This document shows positions 1 to 11,263 of a DNA stretch of 64,000 bases, one piece after another. How positions within the stretch are numbered: the first letter of the stretch is position 1; each line of letters begins with the position of its first letter. The DNA comes from SG8-39 sp041558415 (lineage in GTDB: Bacteria > Pseudomonadota > Gammaproteobacteria > Burkholderiales > SG8-39), in assembly GCA_041558415.1 (NCBI GenBank), contig JBFFEY010000003.1, forward strand, positions 62,001-126,000. The letters are read 5' to 3'. Under the pieces are notes generated by a model. That model did no database searches, was not told the origin of the DNA, and worked only from the letters and a program-made list of their open reading frames with translations. Position numbers and translations under genes: made by a program.

Positions 1-27
1 GTCGGCTCGAAATTTCCCGCTCGACGG

Positions 28-88
28 TTCAGGGTGCGCGTGCTGCGTGAGTCGTCGATCCGATCGAGCGGTCGTCGATAACCCTGAA
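28..88 (+). promoter_or_regulatory. Possible rpsB leader structure (inverted repeat)
   Basis: An 8-base arm ttcagggt (28-35) is exactly complementary to accctgaa (81-88), enclosing a segment that also carries a direct repeat of gtcgtcgat (51-59 and 71-79). It sits 40 bases upstream of the S2 start. Proteobacterial rpsB mRNAs often have a structured leader used for S2 autoregulation, so this may be one; that role is inference from position. The remaining sequence from 1 to 127 shows no gene. Confidence 0.35.
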
Positions 89-127
89 TGGGGCTGCGGC
101 GTATGACCGCGATCCCGAGGAGTCAAC

Positions 128-877
128 ATGTCGGTCACCATGCGTGAAATGCTGGAGGCGGGCGTCCATTTCGGACATCAAACCCGTTACTGGAATCCGC
201 GAATGGCCCCCTATATTTTCGGCCATCGCAACAAGATTCACATCATCAACCTCGAAAAGACGCTCGCACTTTACAACGAGGCGCTGCGCTTCATGCGGCA
301 ACTGGCGGCGAACAAGGGCACCGTGCTGTTCGTCGGCACCAAGCGGCAGGCACGGGAAGTCGTCCGCGAGGAGGCAACGCGCTGCGGCATGCCTTACGTC
401 GATCACCGCTGGCTCGGCGGCATGCTCACGAATTTCAAGACGGTCAAGCAATCGATCAAGCGTCTCAAGGAGATGGAGCAGACTAAGGAGGAGGGTGGCC
501 TCGAGCGCATGTCGAAAAAGGAGGCGCTCGGCGTTCAGCGCGAGCTCGACAAGCTGGAACGTTCACTCGGAGGCATCAAGGACATGGTGAGCCTGCCGGA
601 CGCCCTGTTCGTCATCGATGTCGGATACCAGCGTGGCGCGGTCGCTGAGGCGTCCAAGCTTGGCATCCCCGTGATCGGCGTGGTCGACACCAATCACTCG
701 CCGGAGGGCATCGATTACGTGGTCCCCGGTAACGACGATTCGGGGCGGGCCATCCGGCTTTATGCGCGCGGCGCAGCGGATGCCATTCTCGACGGTCGAA
801 CCAATGCACTGGAGGAAGTTGTCTCCGCGACGCGTGACGAGTTCGTCGAAGTCGAGGCAGAGGAGGAGGGAGCCTGA
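128..877 (+). CDS. rpsB: 30S ribosomal protein S2
   Basis: Small-subunit ribosomal protein S2, which joins the 30S subunit late and docks S1. The 249-residue product has the usual S2 length and opens with the typical segment [20 protein letters not shown], followed by the conserved [13 protein letters not shown] region near residue 97 and an acidic C-terminal tail. The ATG is preceded at good spacing by a strong ribosome site, gaggag at 117-122. It is the first gene of the rpsB-tsf-pyrH-frr translation block, separated from tsf by an attenuator-like hairpin. The call is secure. Confidence 0.98.
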   Translation: MSVTMREMLEAGVHFGHQTRYWNPRMAPYIFGHRNKIHIINLEKTLALYNEALRFMRQLAANKGTVLFVGTKRQAREVVREEATRCGMPYVDHRWLGGMLTNFKTVKQSIKRLKEMEQTKEEGGLERMSKKEALGVQRELDKLERSLGGIKDMVSLPDALFVIDVGYQRGAVAEASKLGIPVIGVVDTNHSPEGIDYVVPGNDDSGRAIRLYARGAADAILDGRTNALEEVVSATRDEFVEVEAEEEGA

Positions 878-904
878 GTCGTGCCGCGACAGGAGCACGT
901 GAGA

Positions 905-928
905 GGGGGGCCGCGTGCCCCCTTTTTT
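905..928 (+). terminator. Intrinsic terminator/attenuator between rpsB and tsf
   Basis: A perfect 6-bp GC stem, gggggc (906-911) with gccccc (917-922), encloses the 5-base loop cgcgt. A G-T pair extends it by one, and six T follow (923-928). This is a textbook intrinsic terminator 27 bases after the rpsB stop. Because tsf follows in the same direction, it probably sets the S2 to EF-Ts ratio by partial termination rather than closing an operon. Confidence 0.85.
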
Positions 929-987
929 GAATCCCGCAAACGCTAGATTCGGACCTCGGTAGGTCCGCTGGAAGGAGTCGCAGCAAA

Positions 988-1866
988 ATGGCAGAAATTA
1001 GTGCAGGCCTAGTGAAGGCGCTTCGTGAGCGCACCGGCCTGGGAATGATGGAGTGCAAGAAGGCCCTCGCCGAGGCTGCGGGCAATCTGGAGAAGGCGGA
1101 GGAGCTGCTGCGCATTCGCAGCGGCGCAAAGGCCAGCAAGGCTGCAGGGCGTATCGCTGCCGAAGGCATGATCGGTGCCTTTCTTTCGCCGGATGCAAAA
1201 CGCGGCGCGCTGGTCGAACTGAACTGCGAGACCGACTTCGTCGCCAAGAACGAGGATTTCATCGCCTTCGCCAAGCGCCTCGCCGAGCTCGTTGCGCGCG
1301 AGGCACCCGAGGACGTGGATGCCCTGGCCAAGCTGCCGATTGACGACACGAACGTCGAGGCGCGTCGCCAGGCGCTGGTGCAGAAGATCGGCGAGAATAT
1401 TTCCGTTCGCCGCTTTCAGCGCATGGAAACCACGGGACGCCTTGCGCTGTACGTGCACAACAACCGCATTGGCGTGATGGTCGAGTTCGAGGGCCCCGAG
1501 GAGGTGGGCAAAGACGTGGCGATGCACGTCGCGTTCGCCAAGCCGCAGCACCTGCGCAAGACCGATGTGCCCGGCGACGTCGTCGAGCGCGAGCGGCAGA
1601 TTCTCACGGCGCGTGCCAAAGAATCCGGCAAGCCCGCCGAGATCGTGGCGAAGATGGTCGAAGGCGGGATCAACAAGTTCCTCGCGGAGATCACGCTGCT
1701 CGGCCAGCCGTTCATCAAAGATGACAAGCAGACCGTCGAGAAAATGGTGAAGGCGCGCGAGGCGGAACTGCGCGGCTTCGGCTTTCTGGTCGTCGGCGAG
1801 GGTCTGGAGAAGCGCGCGACAGACTTTGCCGCGGAAGTGATGGCGCAGGCAGGCGCCGGACGCTGA
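988..1866 (+). CDS. tsf: Elongation factor Ts
   Basis: Nucleotide exchange factor that recycles EF-Tu-GDP in the cytoplasm. The 292-residue protein has the N-terminal UBA-like segment with the signature [16 protein letters not shown] (about residues 12-27) and the core motif [14 protein letters not shown] near residue 75, which contacts EF-Tu. Length matches proteobacterial EF-Ts. The start is supported by aaggag at 972-977. It lies between rpsB and pyrH as in most proteobacteria, five bases ahead of pyrH. Confidence 0.98.
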   Translation: MAEISAGLVKALRERTGLGMMECKKALAEAAGNLEKAEELLRIRSGAKASKAAGRIAAEGMIGAFLSPDAKRGALVELNCETDFVAKNEDFIAFAKRLAELVAREAPEDVDALAKLPIDDTNVEARRQALVQKIGENISVRRFQRMETTGRLALYVHNNRIGVMVEFEGPEEVGKDVAMHVAFAKPQHLRKTDVPGDVVERERQILTARAKESGKPAEIVAKMVEGGINKFLAEITLLGQPFIKDDKQTVEKMVKAREAELRGFGFLVVGEGLEKRATDFAAEVMAQAGAGR

Positions 1867-1871
1867 CAGCG

Positions 1872-2606
1872 ATGACCATGCCGCAGGTTGCCGATTCGCC
1901 CAAGTATCGGCGCATCTTGCTCAAGCTCTCGGGCGAGGCCCTGATGGGCGAGGCAGCGTTCGGCATCAATCGCCAGACGATCCAGGAGATCGCCGCCGAG
2001 ATGGCGAGCGTGGCACGCATGGGTGTGGAAATCGGCGCAGTCATCGGCGGCGGCAATATCTTTCGCGGCGTTGCCCCCGGTGCGGCGGGCATGGATCGCG
2101 CGACGGCGGACTACATGGGCATGCTCGCGACCGTGATGAACGCGCTGGCGCTGCAGGACGCGTTGCGCAGTGCCGGGATCGCGAGCCGCGTGCAGTCCGC
2201 GCTTAACATCGAGCGCATCGTAGAGCCCTACATCCGCGGCAAGGCGATCCGCTATTTGGAAGAAGGCAAGATCGTCATCTTCGCGGCGGGAACGGGGAAT
2301 CCTTTCTTCACCACCGACACGGCGGCCGCGCTGCGCGGCAGCGAAATCGGTGCGGAGATCGTCCTCAAGGCGACCAAGGTCGACGGCGTCTACACCGCGG
2401 ATCCGCAGGCGGATCCGGAGGCACGCCGATTCCGTGCACTCAGCTTCGACGAAGCCATTGCGCGCAATCTGCGGGTCATGGACGCGACGGCACTGACTTT
2501 ATGCCGCGACCAGCGCCTGCCGGTCACGGTATTCAGCATCTTCAAGAGGAATGCGTTGCAGCGCGTCGTGCTCGGCGAGGATGAGGGCACGCTGGTTCAC
2601 GTTTGA
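1872..2606 (+). CDS. pyrH: Uridylate kinase
   Basis: UMP kinase of the amino acid kinase family, which phosphorylates UMP to UDP for pyrimidine nucleotide and UDP-sugar supply. The 244-residue protein carries the phosphate-binding segment [13 protein letters not shown] near residue 14, the GGGNIFRG loop near residue 57 and the [15 protein letters not shown] segment that binds UMP. A second ATG two codons downstream (1878) is an equally possible start. The stop overlaps no conserved frr sequence; frr begins 11 bases later. Confidence 0.97.
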   Translation: MTMPQVADSPKYRRILLKLSGEALMGEAAFGINRQTIQEIAAEMASVARMGVEIGAVIGGGNIFRGVAPGAAGMDRATADYMGMLATVMNALALQDALRSAGIASRVQSALNIERIVEPYIRGKAIRYLEEGKIVIFAAGTGNPFFTTDTAAALRGSEIGAEIVLKATKVDGVYTADPQADPEARRFRALSFDEAIARNLRVMDATALTLCRDQRLPVTVFSIFKRNALQRVVLGEDEGTLVHV

Positions 2607-2617
2607 GGGAAGTGGCG

Positions 2618-3175
2618 ATGATTCCGGAACTTAAGAAAAGTACCGAACACAAAATGGGCAAGACCATCGAAGCCTTTAAGGCCGATCTTGCCAAGGTGCG
2701 CACCGGGCGAGCCCACACCGGTTTGCTTGACCACATCACGGTCGACTATTACGGCACGCCGACGCCGATCAACCAGGTCGCCAAGATCACCCTGATGGAC
2801 GCGCGCACCATCGGCGTGACGCCATTCGAGAAGAAGATGGTGCAGGCGGTCGAGAAGGCCATCCGCGAGTCGGATCTGGGACTCAATCCGGCTGCGACGG
2901 GCGAGACCCTACGCGTGCCGATGCCGCCGCTCACGGAGGAGCGGCGCAAGGAACTGATTAAGGTGGTGCGTCACGAGGCGGAAAATGCACGTGTCGCCGT
3001 GCGCAATCTGAGACGCGATGCCATCCACCACCTGAAGGAGGCGCTGAAGAAGAAGGAAGTCTCGGAGAACGACGAGCGGCGCGCGCAGGACGATGTGCAG
3101 AAGCTGACCGATCGCTACGTCGCGGAAATCGACAAACTGCTCGAACAGAAGGAATCCGAGCTGTTGGCAGTGTAA
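2618..3175 (+). CDS. frr: Ribosome recycling factor
   Basis: RRF splits post-termination ribosomes together with EF-G. From ATG 2618 the product is 185 residues, exactly the usual length, and starts [20 protein letters not shown]; gaggga at 2605-2610 is a suitably spaced ribosome site. An in-frame TTG at 2603 would add five residues and overlap pyrH, so I reject it. The conserved [15 protein letters not shown] and the C-terminal helical region with [14 protein letters not shown] are present. It closes the translation-factor block before uppS. Confidence 0.97.
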   Translation: MIPELKKSTEHKMGKTIEAFKADLAKVRTGRAHTGLLDHITVDYYGTPTPINQVAKITLMDARTIGVTPFEKKMVQAVEKAIRESDLGLNPAATGETLRVPMPPLTEERRKELIKVVRHEAENARVAVRNLRRDAIHHLKEALKKKEVSENDERRAQDDVQKLTDRYVAEIDKLLEQKESELLAV

Positions 3176-3187
3176 CGGATCGCGGGC

Positions 3188-3997
3188 ATGGAACACGGCA
3201 GCTCGACCCAGGAGATCCCGACGCACGGCAACGTGCCGTGCCATGTCGCCATCATCATGGACGGCAACGGCCGCTGGGCGCGCCACCGCCGGTTGCCGCG
3301 CGTGGCCGGGCATAAACGCGGCGTCGAGGCGGTACGCGCGACGGTCAAGGCCTGCGCGGAGCGCGGCATCTCCTACCTCACCCTGTTCGCGTTCAGCTCC
3401 GAGAACTGGAGACGGCCCAGGGAGGAAGTCAGCCTGCTCATGCAGCTATTCCGCGGTGCGCTGACCCACGAAGTCGCGAAGCTGGACAAGAACGGCATCC
3501 GGCTGCGCGTCGTCGGGGACCTCTCCCAATTCGACGCACGGATTCGTGACCTGGTCGAGGAGGGCGAACGGCGTACGGCGCGCAACCACCGGCTCACCCT
3601 CACCATTGCCGCCAACTACGGCGGTCGCTGGGACATCCTGCAGGCGCTTTCGCGCCTGGTCCGTGAACACCCGGAGGCTGCAGCCGCCGGCGTATCGGAG
3701 CAGGCGCTCGCGCCCTATCTCTCCATGAGCTATGCGCCGGAGCCGGATCTGTTCATCCGCACTGGAGGCGAGCAGCGCCTGAGCAACTTCCTGCTGTGGC
3801 AGCTGGCCTACGCGGAGCTGTATTTCACCGACACGCTGTGGCCGGATTTCGACGCCCAGGCCCTGGATCGGGCGATCGACTCTTACCGCCGGCGCGAGCG
3901 GCGCTTCGGCCGCACCAGCGACCAGGTCGAAGAGGCACATCGCGCACAGGCGCGGTTCGCGGGTGGTGGAGCCTTCACGCCGCAGAAGATGGCTTGA
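3188..3997 (+). CDS. uppS: Isoprenyl transferase (undecaprenyl diphosphate synthase)
   Basis: Cis-prenyltransferase that elongates farnesyl diphosphate with isopentenyl diphosphate to make the undecaprenyl carrier for peptidoglycan and O-antigen. The family signature [10 protein letters not shown] begins at residue 22, with D25 the expected magnesium-binding catalytic aspartate. Other conserved blocks are [34 protein letters not shown] and [12 protein letters not shown]. At 269 residues it is slightly longer than average because of N- and C-terminal tails. Its 3' end overlaps cdsA by 35 bases, consistent with coupled translation. Confidence 0.97.
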   Translation: MEHGSSTQEIPTHGNVPCHVAIIMDGNGRWARHRRLPRVAGHKRGVEAVRATVKACAERGISYLTLFAFSSENWRRPREEVSLLMQLFRGALTHEVAKLDKNGIRLRVVGDLSQFDARIRDLVEEGERRTARNHRLTLTIAANYGGRWDILQALSRLVREHPEAAAAGVSEQALAPYLSMSYAPEPDLFIRTGGEQRLSNFLLWQLAYAELYFTDTLWPDFDAQALDRAIDSYRRRERRFGRTSDQVEEAHRAQARFAGGGAFTPQKMA

Positions 3998-4829
3998 GCC
4001 GTCCCTGGTTCAGCGCGCGCTGACCGCCAGCGTCCTGCTGGCGGCATTCCTGGCTGCGCTGCTATGGCTGCCGCGCGCCCTGTTTGCGTTCCTCGTTGCT
4101 GGGGTCGTCGGTCTCGCGGCAATGGAATGGGGACGCCTGACCGGCCTGCCGACGGTCGTGAGCCGTCTGTACGCGCTCACCCTGGCGTGCGCATTCGGCG
4201 TGCTGCTGTGGCTCACGCAGGCGTTGGCGGCGTGGACGGTGCAGCCCTGGATGGGCGTCCTCTTCGCGACCGCGTCCCTATTCTGGATCGTTGTCGCGCC
4301 GGCTTGGATGGCGCACGGCGTTCGCGCCGGCACGCCGCATCTGCTTGCGGCGGCGGGTGTGCTGGTGTTGCTGCCGGGCGCGCTCGCCATGGTGCTGCTC
4401 CCCCCGACACTGGTGCTGGGTACGCTGGCGCTGGTGTGGATCGCTGACTCGGCCGCGTATTTTGCAGGGCGCAGCTTGGGTCGACACAAGCTTGCCCCCG
4501 CGATCAGCCCGGGAAAGACCTGGGAGGGCGTGGTCGGTGGCCTGCTCGGCGTGCTGGTCTACGCTATCATCTGTGGGTTCGCGATTCCGGCACTCGCATC
4601 GCGTCTGGGAGAGGCCACGGCGTGGCTGCTGTATCTGAGCGGAGGGGTCTTGCTTTGCGGGGTAAGCATCGTCGGTGATCTTTTCGAGTCGGCGATGAAG
4701 CGTCAGGCGTCCGTCAAGGACAGCGGCACGCTGCTGCCGGGTCATGGCGGGGTATTGGACCGGATCGACAGTGCGCTCGCAGTATTGCCGGTGGTCGCGC
4801 TGCTGTTCTGCGTAGATGCTTCCGCCTGA
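3963..4829 (+). CDS. cdsA: Phosphatidate cytidylyltransferase
   Basis: Integral membrane enzyme making CDP-diacylglycerol from phosphatidic acid and CTP, the branch point of phospholipid synthesis (PgsA, further along this window, uses the product). The 288 residues are mostly hydrophobic, with about eight membrane segments. Near the C-terminus is the CdsA signature: [13 protein letters not shown] followed by [14 protein letters not shown], with the K, D and final D residues conserved. GTG 3963 is the upstream start (GTG 3966 also possible), inside the end of uppS. Confidence 0.95.
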   Translation: MVEPSRRRRWLEPSLVQRALTASVLLAAFLAALLWLPRALFAFLVAGVVGLAAMEWGRLTGLPTVVSRLYALTLACAFGVLLWLTQALAAWTVQPWMGVLFATASLFWIVVAPAWMAHGVRAGTPHLLAAAGVLVLLPGALAMVLLPPTLVLGTLALVWIADSAAYFAGRSLGRHKLAPAISPGKTWEGVVGGLLGVLVYAIICGFAIPALASRLGEATAWLLYLSGGVLLCGVSIVGDLFESAMKRQASVKDSGTLLPGHGGVLDRIDSALAVLPVVALLFCVDASA

Positions 4830-4842
4830 CGCGCACGCAACG

Positions 4843-6048
4843 ATGAGTGCCGCATCCACCCTCGGCGTTACCGTTCTCGGCGCCACCGGATCGATCGGGG
4901 CAAGCACGCTGGATCTGATCACGCGCCATCCGGATCGGTACGCCGTGGTCGCTATTACCGCGCATCGCTCGGTGGATGCGCTGCTCGAGCTCTGCCGTCG
5001 CCACCAGCCTGCGCTCGCCGTACTCTCCGGCGTCAGCGAAAGCGAGGGCCTGCGAAAACGCTTTGCCGAGGCCGGGTTCCGCGGGGAGCTGCTGTTTGGC
5101 ACGGCCGCCCTGGAGGACGTCGCCCGCCACGCGGACAGCGCGATCGTCATGGCGGCCATCGTCGGGGCGGCGGGCCTGCCGGCCACGCTGGCCGCGGCCT
5201 CCGCCGGAAAGCGCGTGCTGCTGGCGAACAAGGAAGCCCTGGTCATGGCGGGTCCCCTGCTCATGCAGGCCGTGCACGCGGCGCAGGCGGTGCTGTTGCC
5301 GATCGACAGCGAGCACAACGCGGTCTTCCAGTGTCTGCCACAAGGTGACAAGGGCCCCCCTTCGCTGCGCGCGGTGCGGCGCGTGCTGTTGACCGCATCC
5401 GGCGGCCCGTTCCGAACACTCCCGGCCGAGCGGCTGGCGCACGTCACGCCGGACGAAGCCTGTGCGCACCCCAACTGGGTCATGGGCCGCAAGATCTCGG
5501 TTGATTCGGCGACGATGATGAACAAGGGGCTCGAGGTGATCGAGGCCCGCTGGCTGTTCGACATTCCACCTGAACGCATTGAAGTGGTCATCCATCCGCA
5601 GAGCATCGTGCACTCGCTGGTCGAATACGTGGACGGATCGGTGATCGCGCAACTTTCGATTCCGGATATGCGCGTGCCGATCGCGCACGCACTGGCCTAT
5701 CCGGAGCGCATCGATTCGGGCGTTCAGCCACTCGACCTCGGCGCACTGGGACAGCTCTCCTTCGAGCCGCCCGACATCGAGCGTTTCCCCTGCCTGCGTC
5801 TCGCCTACCAAGCATTGCGGGCGGGCGGAACGGCACCCGCCCACCTGAATGCGGCGAACGAACTGGCGGTTGAGGCTTTCCTCGGCGGACGACTGCGATT
5901 CACTTCGATCCCCGATGTCATCGCGGAGGTACTGGAGCGACTCCCCGCAAGCGATTTCGCCAGTCTCGAAGATCTGTTCGCAGCCGACGCCCTCGCGCGG
6001 CGCACGGCAGCCGTCGCGATCGATCACAGCCAGGCGCGCGCCGCATGA
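4843..6048 (+). CDS. dxr: 1-deoxy-D-xylulose 5-phosphate reductoisomerase
   Basis: NADPH-dependent enzyme that turns DXP into MEP, the first committed step of the non-mevalonate isoprenoid pathway feeding UppS. The N-terminal Rossmann motif [15 protein letters not shown], the [12 protein letters not shown] block, the DSEHNA metal/substrate site, the SGGPF segment and the [20 protein letters not shown] region are all intact. I chose ATG 4843 because family members begin a few residues before the Rossmann motif; ATG 4816 would add nine residues and overlap cdsA. The product is 401 residues. The stop overlaps rseP as ATGA. Confidence 0.97.
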   Translation: MSAASTLGVTVLGATGSIGASTLDLITRHPDRYAVVAITAHRSVDALLELCRRHQPALAVLSGVSESEGLRKRFAEAGFRGELLFGTAALEDVARHADSAIVMAAIVGAAGLPATLAAASAGKRVLLANKEALVMAGPLLMQAVHAAQAVLLPIDSEHNAVFQCLPQGDKGPPSLRAVRRVLLTASGGPFRTLPAERLAHVTPDEACAHPNWVMGRKISVDSATMMNKGLEVIEARWLFDIPPERIEVVIHPQSIVHSLVEYVDGSVIAQLSIPDMRVPIAHALAYPERIDSGVQPLDLGALGQLSFEPPDIERFPCLRLAYQALRAGGTAPAHLNAANELAVEAFLGGRLRFTSIPDVIAEVLERLPASDFASLEDLFAADALARRTAAVAIDHSQARAA

Positions 6049-7406
6049 GTCTGCTGTGGACCGTCGCGGCTTTCGTGATCGCGCTCGGCGTGCTCATCGT
6101 GGTGCACGAGTACGGCCACTACCTGGTCGCACGTCTGTGCAAGGTGAAGGTTCTGCGCTTCTCCGTCGGCTTCGGGCGGCCGCTGCTCAAGCGACAGGGC
6201 CGGGATGGCACGGAATGGGTGATTGCGGCCGTACCCTTCGGCGGGTACGTGAAGATGCTGGACGAGCGCGAGGCGCCGGTACCAGCCGAAGACCTGCCGC
6301 GCGCTTTCAATCGCCAGAGCGTCTGGCGCCGAATCGCGATCGTCTCCGCCGGTCCGCTCGCGAACTTCCTGTTCGCGATCGCGGTTTACGCGGCGCTGTT
6401 CATGTACGGTTTGCCGGAAGCCCGTCCGGTGGTGGCCAACCCGCCGGTCGGCAGTGCTGCCGCGGCAGCAGGGCTGCAGGCCGGCGATACGATCGTCTCG
6501 ATTGAGGGTGAGGCCGTCGACACTTGGCAGCAGCTGCGCTGGCGCGTGCTGAAAGGGGCACTGCAGGGCGAGCAGCTGCGCCTCGAACGCGTCAGCGAGC
6601 GACGCCATCTGTCCGAGACGACACTGGATTTGCGGCCCTTCGCAGGCGCCGACGCAGACGGGGATCTGCTTGCCGCGATCGGACTGCAGCTGTACCGGCC
6701 GCCGCTCGCGCCCGTGCTGGGGCAGGTCGAGGCGGGCAGCGCAGCCGCGCGTGCCGGTTTGCTGGCGGGCGACCGCATCGTGCGCATCAACGATGTCGCG
6801 ACCGACAGCTGGAGCGACCTGGTGGATGCGGTGCGCGCCAGCCCCGGTCAGGCCCTGCGCTTCGACATCCTGCGGGAACGGCACGCAATGCGGTTCACGG
6901 TGACGCCGGAAGCGCGCGAGGTGAACGGTGCGCGGATTGGGAGAATCGGGGCAGCGCCGCAGGTGCCGCCCTCCCATCTCGAGCGTGTTCTCGTGCGGAC
7001 GCAGCACGGGCCGACCGACGCGCTGCTGCTCGCGGCCGACAAAACCCTCGATATCGCGCTGTTCAGCCTGCGCATGCTCGGCAAGATGTTGCTGGGTGAG
7101 GTTTCCTGGAAGCACCTTTCCGGTCCGGTGACGATTGCCGACTACGCCGGCCAGTCGGCGCAGATGGGGTGGATCTCGTACCTCACCTTTCTCGCGCTGA
7201 TCAGCATCAGTCTTGGCGTGCTCAACCTGCTGCCCATTCCGCTGCTGGACGGCGGGCATCTGATGTACTATGCGCTCGAGGTCATCAAGGGGAGTCCGGT
7301 TTCCGAGCGTGTCATGGAACTGGGTCAGCGCGTGGGCCTCACGTTACTGCTGATCATGATGGCCTTTGCGTTCTACAACGACCTGAATCGCCTGTTTTCC
7401 GGCTGA
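6045..7406 (+). CDS. rseP: RIP metalloprotease RseP (site-2 protease)
   Basis: Inner-membrane zinc protease that makes the second cut in RseA after DegS and so releases sigma-E; it also clears signal peptides. HEYGH at residues 21-25 is the zinc motif within the first membrane helix. Two PDZ domains follow in the periplasmic loop (about residues 125-205 and 220-300). The third zinc ligand is D402 in PIPLLDGGH, and a last membrane helix closes the 453-residue protein. The start overlaps dxr by four bases. Its regulatory targets, RseA and RseB, are encoded at the far end of this window. Confidence 0.97.
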   Translation: MSLLWTVAAFVIALGVLIVVHEYGHYLVARLCKVKVLRFSVGFGRPLLKRQGRDGTEWVIAAVPFGGYVKMLDEREAPVPAEDLPRAFNRQSVWRRIAIVSAGPLANFLFAIAVYAALFMYGLPEARPVVANPPVGSAAAAAGLQAGDTIVSIEGEAVDTWQQLRWRVLKGALQGEQLRLERVSERRHLSETTLDLRPFAGADADGDLLAAIGLQLYRPPLAPVLGQVEAGSAAARAGLLAGDRIVRINDVATDSWSDLVDAVRASPGQALRFDILRERHAMRFTVTPEAREVNGARIGRIGAAPQVPPSHLERVLVRTQHGPTDALLLAADKTLDIALFSLRMLGKMLLGEVSWKHLSGPVTIADYAGQSAQMGWISYLTFLALISISLGVLNLLPIPLLDGGHLMYYALEVIKGSPVSERVMELGQRVGLTLLLIMMAFAFYNDLNRLFSG

Positions 7407-7409
7407 CCG

Positions 7410-9692
7410 ATGCGCACTTTCGTCGCTGCGATCCTCGGCTGCGCGTTGCTGGCGATGTCGCCGTCCGTCGGCGGGCAGTCGTTCAGCCCATTCGTCGTCA
7501 AGGACATCCGCGTCGAGGGGTTGCAGCGAACGGAGGCGGGCACGGTATTCAGCTACCTGCCCGTGAAAGTCGGCGAGCGCATGACGACCGAAAAGGCGCA
7601 GGAGGCGGTACGTGCGTTGTTCGCCACCGGCTTTTTCCGCGACGTCCGGCTCGAGGTTCAAGGCGACGTTCTGATCGTCTACGTGGAGGAGCGCCCGGCC
7701 ATTGCGCAGATCGACTTTTCCGGCGTCAAGGAATTCGAAGAGGAAGTGCTGCGCCGCGCTTTGCGCGAGCAGGGGCTCGCGGAGGGGCGCATCTTCGACC
7801 GTGCGCTGCTCGAGGCTGCGGAACAGGAGCTTAAGCGCCAATACCTGTCGCGCGGCAAATATGGCGCCCAGGTGCAGACCACCGTGACACCGCTGGAACG
7901 CAACCGCGTCGGCATCAGCTTCGCGGTCACCGAGGGCGACGTGGCCAAAATTCGCGGCATCAACATCGTCGGCGCGCAGGCATTCGAGGAAAAGACCTTG
8001 CTCGATCTTTTCGTCCTGCGCACGCCGGGCTGGCTGACCTGGTATACCAAGCACGATCGCTACTCGCGCCAGCGGCTGGCAGCCGACCTGGAAACGCTGC
8101 GCTCGTTCTATCTCGATCGCGGCTACCTGGATTTCGCGATCGATTCGACACAGGTCTCCATCACACCGGACAAGCGCGACATCTACATCACCGTCAACAT
8201 TCGGGAGGGCGATAAGTACACCGTGCGGGGCGTCGAGCTGGCGGGGACTTTTTTGCTGCCGAAGGAAGAGCTGGAGCCGCTGGTTTTGCTGAGGGAGGGC
8301 GACATCTTCTCGCGCGCCCGCCTCAACCAGTCGACGAAAGCCATCACGGACCGGCTCGGCAACGAGGGTTATGCGTTCGCGAACGCGAATGCGATTCCGC
8401 AGATCGACAAAGAGAAGCGCACGGTCGCCTTTACCATTCTCATCGATCCTGGCCGGCGCGTGTACGTGCGCCGCATCAGCATCGCCGGAAACACCAAGAC
8501 GCGCGACGAGGTCATCCGCCGCGAGATGCGCCAGCTGGAAGGCGCTTTCTACGACGCCTCCAAGATTCAGCTTTCCCGGCGGCGGATCGACCGCACCCAG
8601 TATTTCAATGAGGTCTCCGTGGAAACGCAGCCGGTCGAAGGTACGCAGGACCAGGTCGACGTCAATTTCACGGTCAAGGAAAAGCAGACCGGCGCCATCC
8701 TGTTCGGTGCCGGGATTTCGAGCGCGGAGGGCTTCGTGCTGTCGGGCTCGATCAGCCAGTCAAACGTGTTTGGCAGCGGCAAATTCCTCTCGGCCAATGT
8801 CAGCACCGGCAAGGTGAACCAGGTCTATTCGCTTTCCTATGTCAATCCGTACTGGACGGTCGACGGCGTGAGCGCCGGCTTCGACCTGTATCGGCGCAAG
8901 ATCGACGGCACCGAAACGGACGTCTCGCCCTACAAAACCAGCACCTATGGAGGCGGCATCAAGTTCGGCTATCCCCTGTCGGAAATCTCGTCGATCAATT
9001 TCTCGCTCTTCGCCGAAGACGTGGAGACGGAAGTCTTTACCACCAGCTCGCCGAGCTACCAGGCGTTCGTGCAAACGTTCGGCAACAAGTACCGTTATGC
9101 CGCGGGTACCGTGGGCTGGTCGCGCGACACCCGCGACAGCCTTATCTTGCCGCGCGAGGGGATGCTGTCGCGCTTTTCGGGCGAAATCGGGGGCGGCGAT
9201 CTGAAATACTACCGGCTGCGTTTCGAGCAGCAGTGGTTCTATCCGCTGACGCGGACCTTCACGCTGTTCCTAAACGGCGAGCTGGGATACGGCGATGGCT
9301 ATGGCGGGCTGCCGTTGCCATTTTTCAAGAACTACTACGCCGGCGGACCCGGCTCGGTGCGCGGCTACAAGCCGTTCACTCTCGGTCCGCAGGACATCAA
9401 TGGCGACCCGATTGGTGGTAATCGCAAGCTCGTCGGCAATGTCGAGGTGCTCTTCCCGATGCCGGGGGCGGAGCGCGATCAGTCGTTGCGTCTCGGCGCA
9501 TTCGTGGATGCCGGGCAGGTGTACGGCCAGAACCAGGACCTGGATTTGTCTGAACTGCGGTACTCGGCCGGTTTGTCGATCGCCTGGAGTTCGCCGTTCG
9601 GCCCGCTGCGGCTGTCCGCCGCCCAGCCGCTGAACGACAAGCCGGGAGACCGTATTCAGAGGTTACAATTCCAGTTCGGCACCGGCTTTTGA
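7410..9692 (+). CDS. bamA: Outer membrane protein assembly factor BamA
   Basis: Essential Omp85-family component of the BAM machine that inserts beta-barrel proteins. Residues 1 to about 22 are a signal peptide ending near GGQ. Five POTRA domains follow (about 24-345), then a C-terminal 16-strand barrel (about 420-760) with the conserved [16 protein letters not shown] (VRGY/F loop-6) motif. The last residue is phenylalanine, as expected of an outer-membrane barrel. Length (760) is normal for a betaproteobacterium. It lies between rseP and skp, the standard order. Confidence 0.98.
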   Translation: MRTFVAAILGCALLAMSPSVGGQSFSPFVVKDIRVEGLQRTEAGTVFSYLPVKVGERMTTEKAQEAVRALFATGFFRDVRLEVQGDVLIVYVEERPAIAQIDFSGVKEFEEEVLRRALREQGLAEGRIFDRALLEAAEQELKRQYLSRGKYGAQVQTTVTPLERNRVGISFAVTEGDVAKIRGINIVGAQAFEEKTLLDLFVLRTPGWLTWYTKHDRYSRQRLAADLETLRSFYLDRGYLDFAIDSTQVSITPDKRDIYITVNIREGDKYTVRGVELAGTFLLPKEELEPLVLLREGDIFSRARLNQSTKAITDRLGNEGYAFANANAIPQIDKEKRTVAFTILIDPGRRVYVRRISIAGNTKTRDEVIRREMRQLEGAFYDASKIQLSRRRIDRTQYFNEVSVETQPVEGTQDQVDVNFTVKEKQTGAILFGAGISSAEGFVLSGSISQSNVFGSGKFLSANVSTGKVNQVYSLSYVNPYWTVDGVSAGFDLYRRKIDGTETDVSPYKTSTYGGGIKFGYPLSEISSINFSLFAEDVETEVFTTSSPSYQAFVQTFGNKYRYAAGTVGWSRDTRDSLILPREGMLSRFSGEIGGGDLKYYRLRFEQQWFYPLTRTFTLFLNGELGYGDGYGGLPLPFFKNYYAGGPGSVRGYKPFTLGPQDINGDPIGGNRKLVGNVEVLFPMPGAERDQSLRLGAFVDAGQVYGQNQDLDLSELRYSAGLSIAWSSPFGPLRLSAAQPLNDKPGDRIQRLQFQFGTGF

Positions 9693-9695
9693 AGG

Positions 9696-10214
9696 ATGAC
9701 TCCCTGCGTGAACGCAGTTCGTGATTTGCTCAAGGTCTTGACCCTTGCGGCGCTGCTCGCGCTGCCCGGAGTGGCGCACGCTCAGGGCAAGATCGGTTTC
9801 GTCAATACCGAGCGCATTCTGCGCGACGCGGCACCTGCGCAGCGTGCGCAGAAGAAGATCGAGTCGGAGTTTCAGAAGCGCGACCAGGAGCTGGGCCGCA
9901 TGGCCGAGCAGCTGAAGCGGATGCAGGACGAGATGGAGCGCTCTGCCGTCACGATGTCGGACAGTCAACGTCGCACCAAGGAGCGTGAATTCGGCGAGAC
10001 GAGCAGGGAATTTCAGCGCAAGCAGCGTGAGTTCCGCGAAGACTTGAATCAGCGTCGTAACCAGGAGCTGGCGCGCGTCGTCGAGCAGGCGAACCGTGTC
10101 ATTCGGCAGATTGCTGCGCAGGAGGACTACGACGTCGTGCTGCAGGATGCGGTGTTCGCCAATCCGCGCATCGATATCACCGAAAAGGTGATCAAGGCGC
10201 TCGAGGACAAATAG
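9696..10214 (+). CDS. skp: Periplasmic chaperone Skp/OmpH
   Basis: Trimeric periplasmic chaperone holding unfolded outer-membrane proteins for delivery to BamA. The protein has a signal peptide with cleavage expected after AHA (residue 29), giving a mature start QGKIGFVNTERIL, and then a long charged helical hairpin rich in R, K, E and Q (about residues 50-130), typical of Skp. ATG 9696 lies right on top of the aagg sequence; GTG 9708 (four codons in) has better spacing and may be the true start. Three bases separate it from bamA. Confidence 0.93.
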   Translation: MTPCVNAVRDLLKVLTLAALLALPGVAHAQGKIGFVNTERILRDAAPAQRAQKKIESEFQKRDQELGRMAEQLKRMQDEMERSAVTMSDSQRRTKEREFGETSREFQRKQREFREDLNQRRNQELARVVEQANRVIRQIAAQEDYDVVLQDAVFANPRIDITEKVIKALEDK

Positions 10215-10225
10215 CTCGCGCGGAC

Positions 10226-11263
10226 ATGCGTGAGCCGCTTACGTTGTCCGAGATTGCCGCGCAACTCGGCGGGCGAATCGTCGGCAACGCGCAGTGCAGG
10301 ATAAGCCAGGTCGGCTCGCTTGCCAGCGCGAGCGCCCAGCAGATCACCTTCGTCGCGCAACGACGTCACCTGGGAGAGCTGGAACGGACGCGCGCCGGGG
10401 CCGTGATCCTGTCCGCGAGTTTCGAGCAGCTCACCGAGTTGCCGAGGATCGTCGCGGACGACCCTTACCTGTATTTCGCGCGTGTCTCACAGCTGCTGAA
10501 CCCGAAGTCTGCGTGCGTCGCCGGCGTAGATCCCGCTGCGCAGGTGCATCCACTGGCCAAGGTCGCTGGGAGCGCACGGGTCGAGGCCGGCGCAACGGTC
10601 GGCGCGGCTGCCGAAATCGGCGAGCGTGCCTGGATCGGTGCGGGCTGCCATGTCGGCGACGACGCCAAGATCGGAGCCGACAGCCGACTGTTCCCGAATG
10701 CCGTCGTCTACGCGCGCTGCATTCTCGGGGCGCGCGTGGTGCTGCACGCTGGCGCCGTGATCGGCGCCGACGGATTCGGCTACGCGCGTGATGGGCAAAG
10801 CTGGGTGACAATCCCGCAAATCGGGCGCGTTCTGATCGGGGACGACGTCGAGGTGGGTGCCAACACGACGATCGACCGTGGCGCGATCGACGACACAGTG
10901 ATCGAGGATGGCGTAAAACTCGACAACCAGATTCACGTTGCGCACAACGTGCACATCGGCGCACACACCGCGATCGCGGCCTGTGTCGGCATCGCAGGAA
11001 GCGCGGTCATCGGCCGGAACTGTGAAATCGGCGGCGCGGCGATGATTCACGGGCATATTCGCATTGCCGACGGTTCGCGCGTTTCACCCGGTACGCTGGT
11101 CTCGCGCTCGGTGCGTAGGGGTGTCTATACGGGAATCTATCCCTTCGACGACCATGCATCCTGGATCAGGAATGCTGCGAGCTTGCGTCGGCTCTCGGTG
11201 CTCGTCGAGCGCGTGCGTGCACTGGAGAAACGGATCATGGGAAAGGAAACGAACAGTGAGTGA
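10226..11263 (+). CDS. lpxD: UDP-3-O-(3-hydroxyacyl)glucosamine N-acyltransferase
   Basis: Third acyl-transfer enzyme of lipid A synthesis; adds a second hydroxyacyl chain from acyl-ACP to UDP-3-O-acylglucosamine. The N-terminal uridine-binding domain (about 1-100) precedes a left-handed beta helix of hexapeptide repeats (about 105-310). The catalytic histidine region [14 protein letters not shown] is intact, and a C-terminal helix ends the 345 residues. It is followed by fabZ with an 8-base overlap in the conserved lpxD-fabZ-lpxA-lpxB order. Confidence 0.97.
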   Translation: MREPLTLSEIAAQLGGRIVGNAQCRISQVGSLASASAQQITFVAQRRHLGELERTRAGAVILSASFEQLTELPRIVADDPYLYFARVSQLLNPKSACVAGVDPAAQVHPLAKVAGSARVEAGATVGAAAEIGERAWIGAGCHVGDDAKIGADSRLFPNAVVYARCILGARVVLHAGAVIGADGFGYARDGQSWVTIPQIGRVLIGDDVEVGANTTIDRGAIDDTVIEDGVKLDNQIHVAHNVHIGAHTAIAACVGIAGSAVIGRNCEIGGAAMIHGHIRIADGSRVSPGTLVSRSVRRGVYTGIYPFDDHASWIRNAASLRRLSVLVERVRALEKRIMGKETNSE

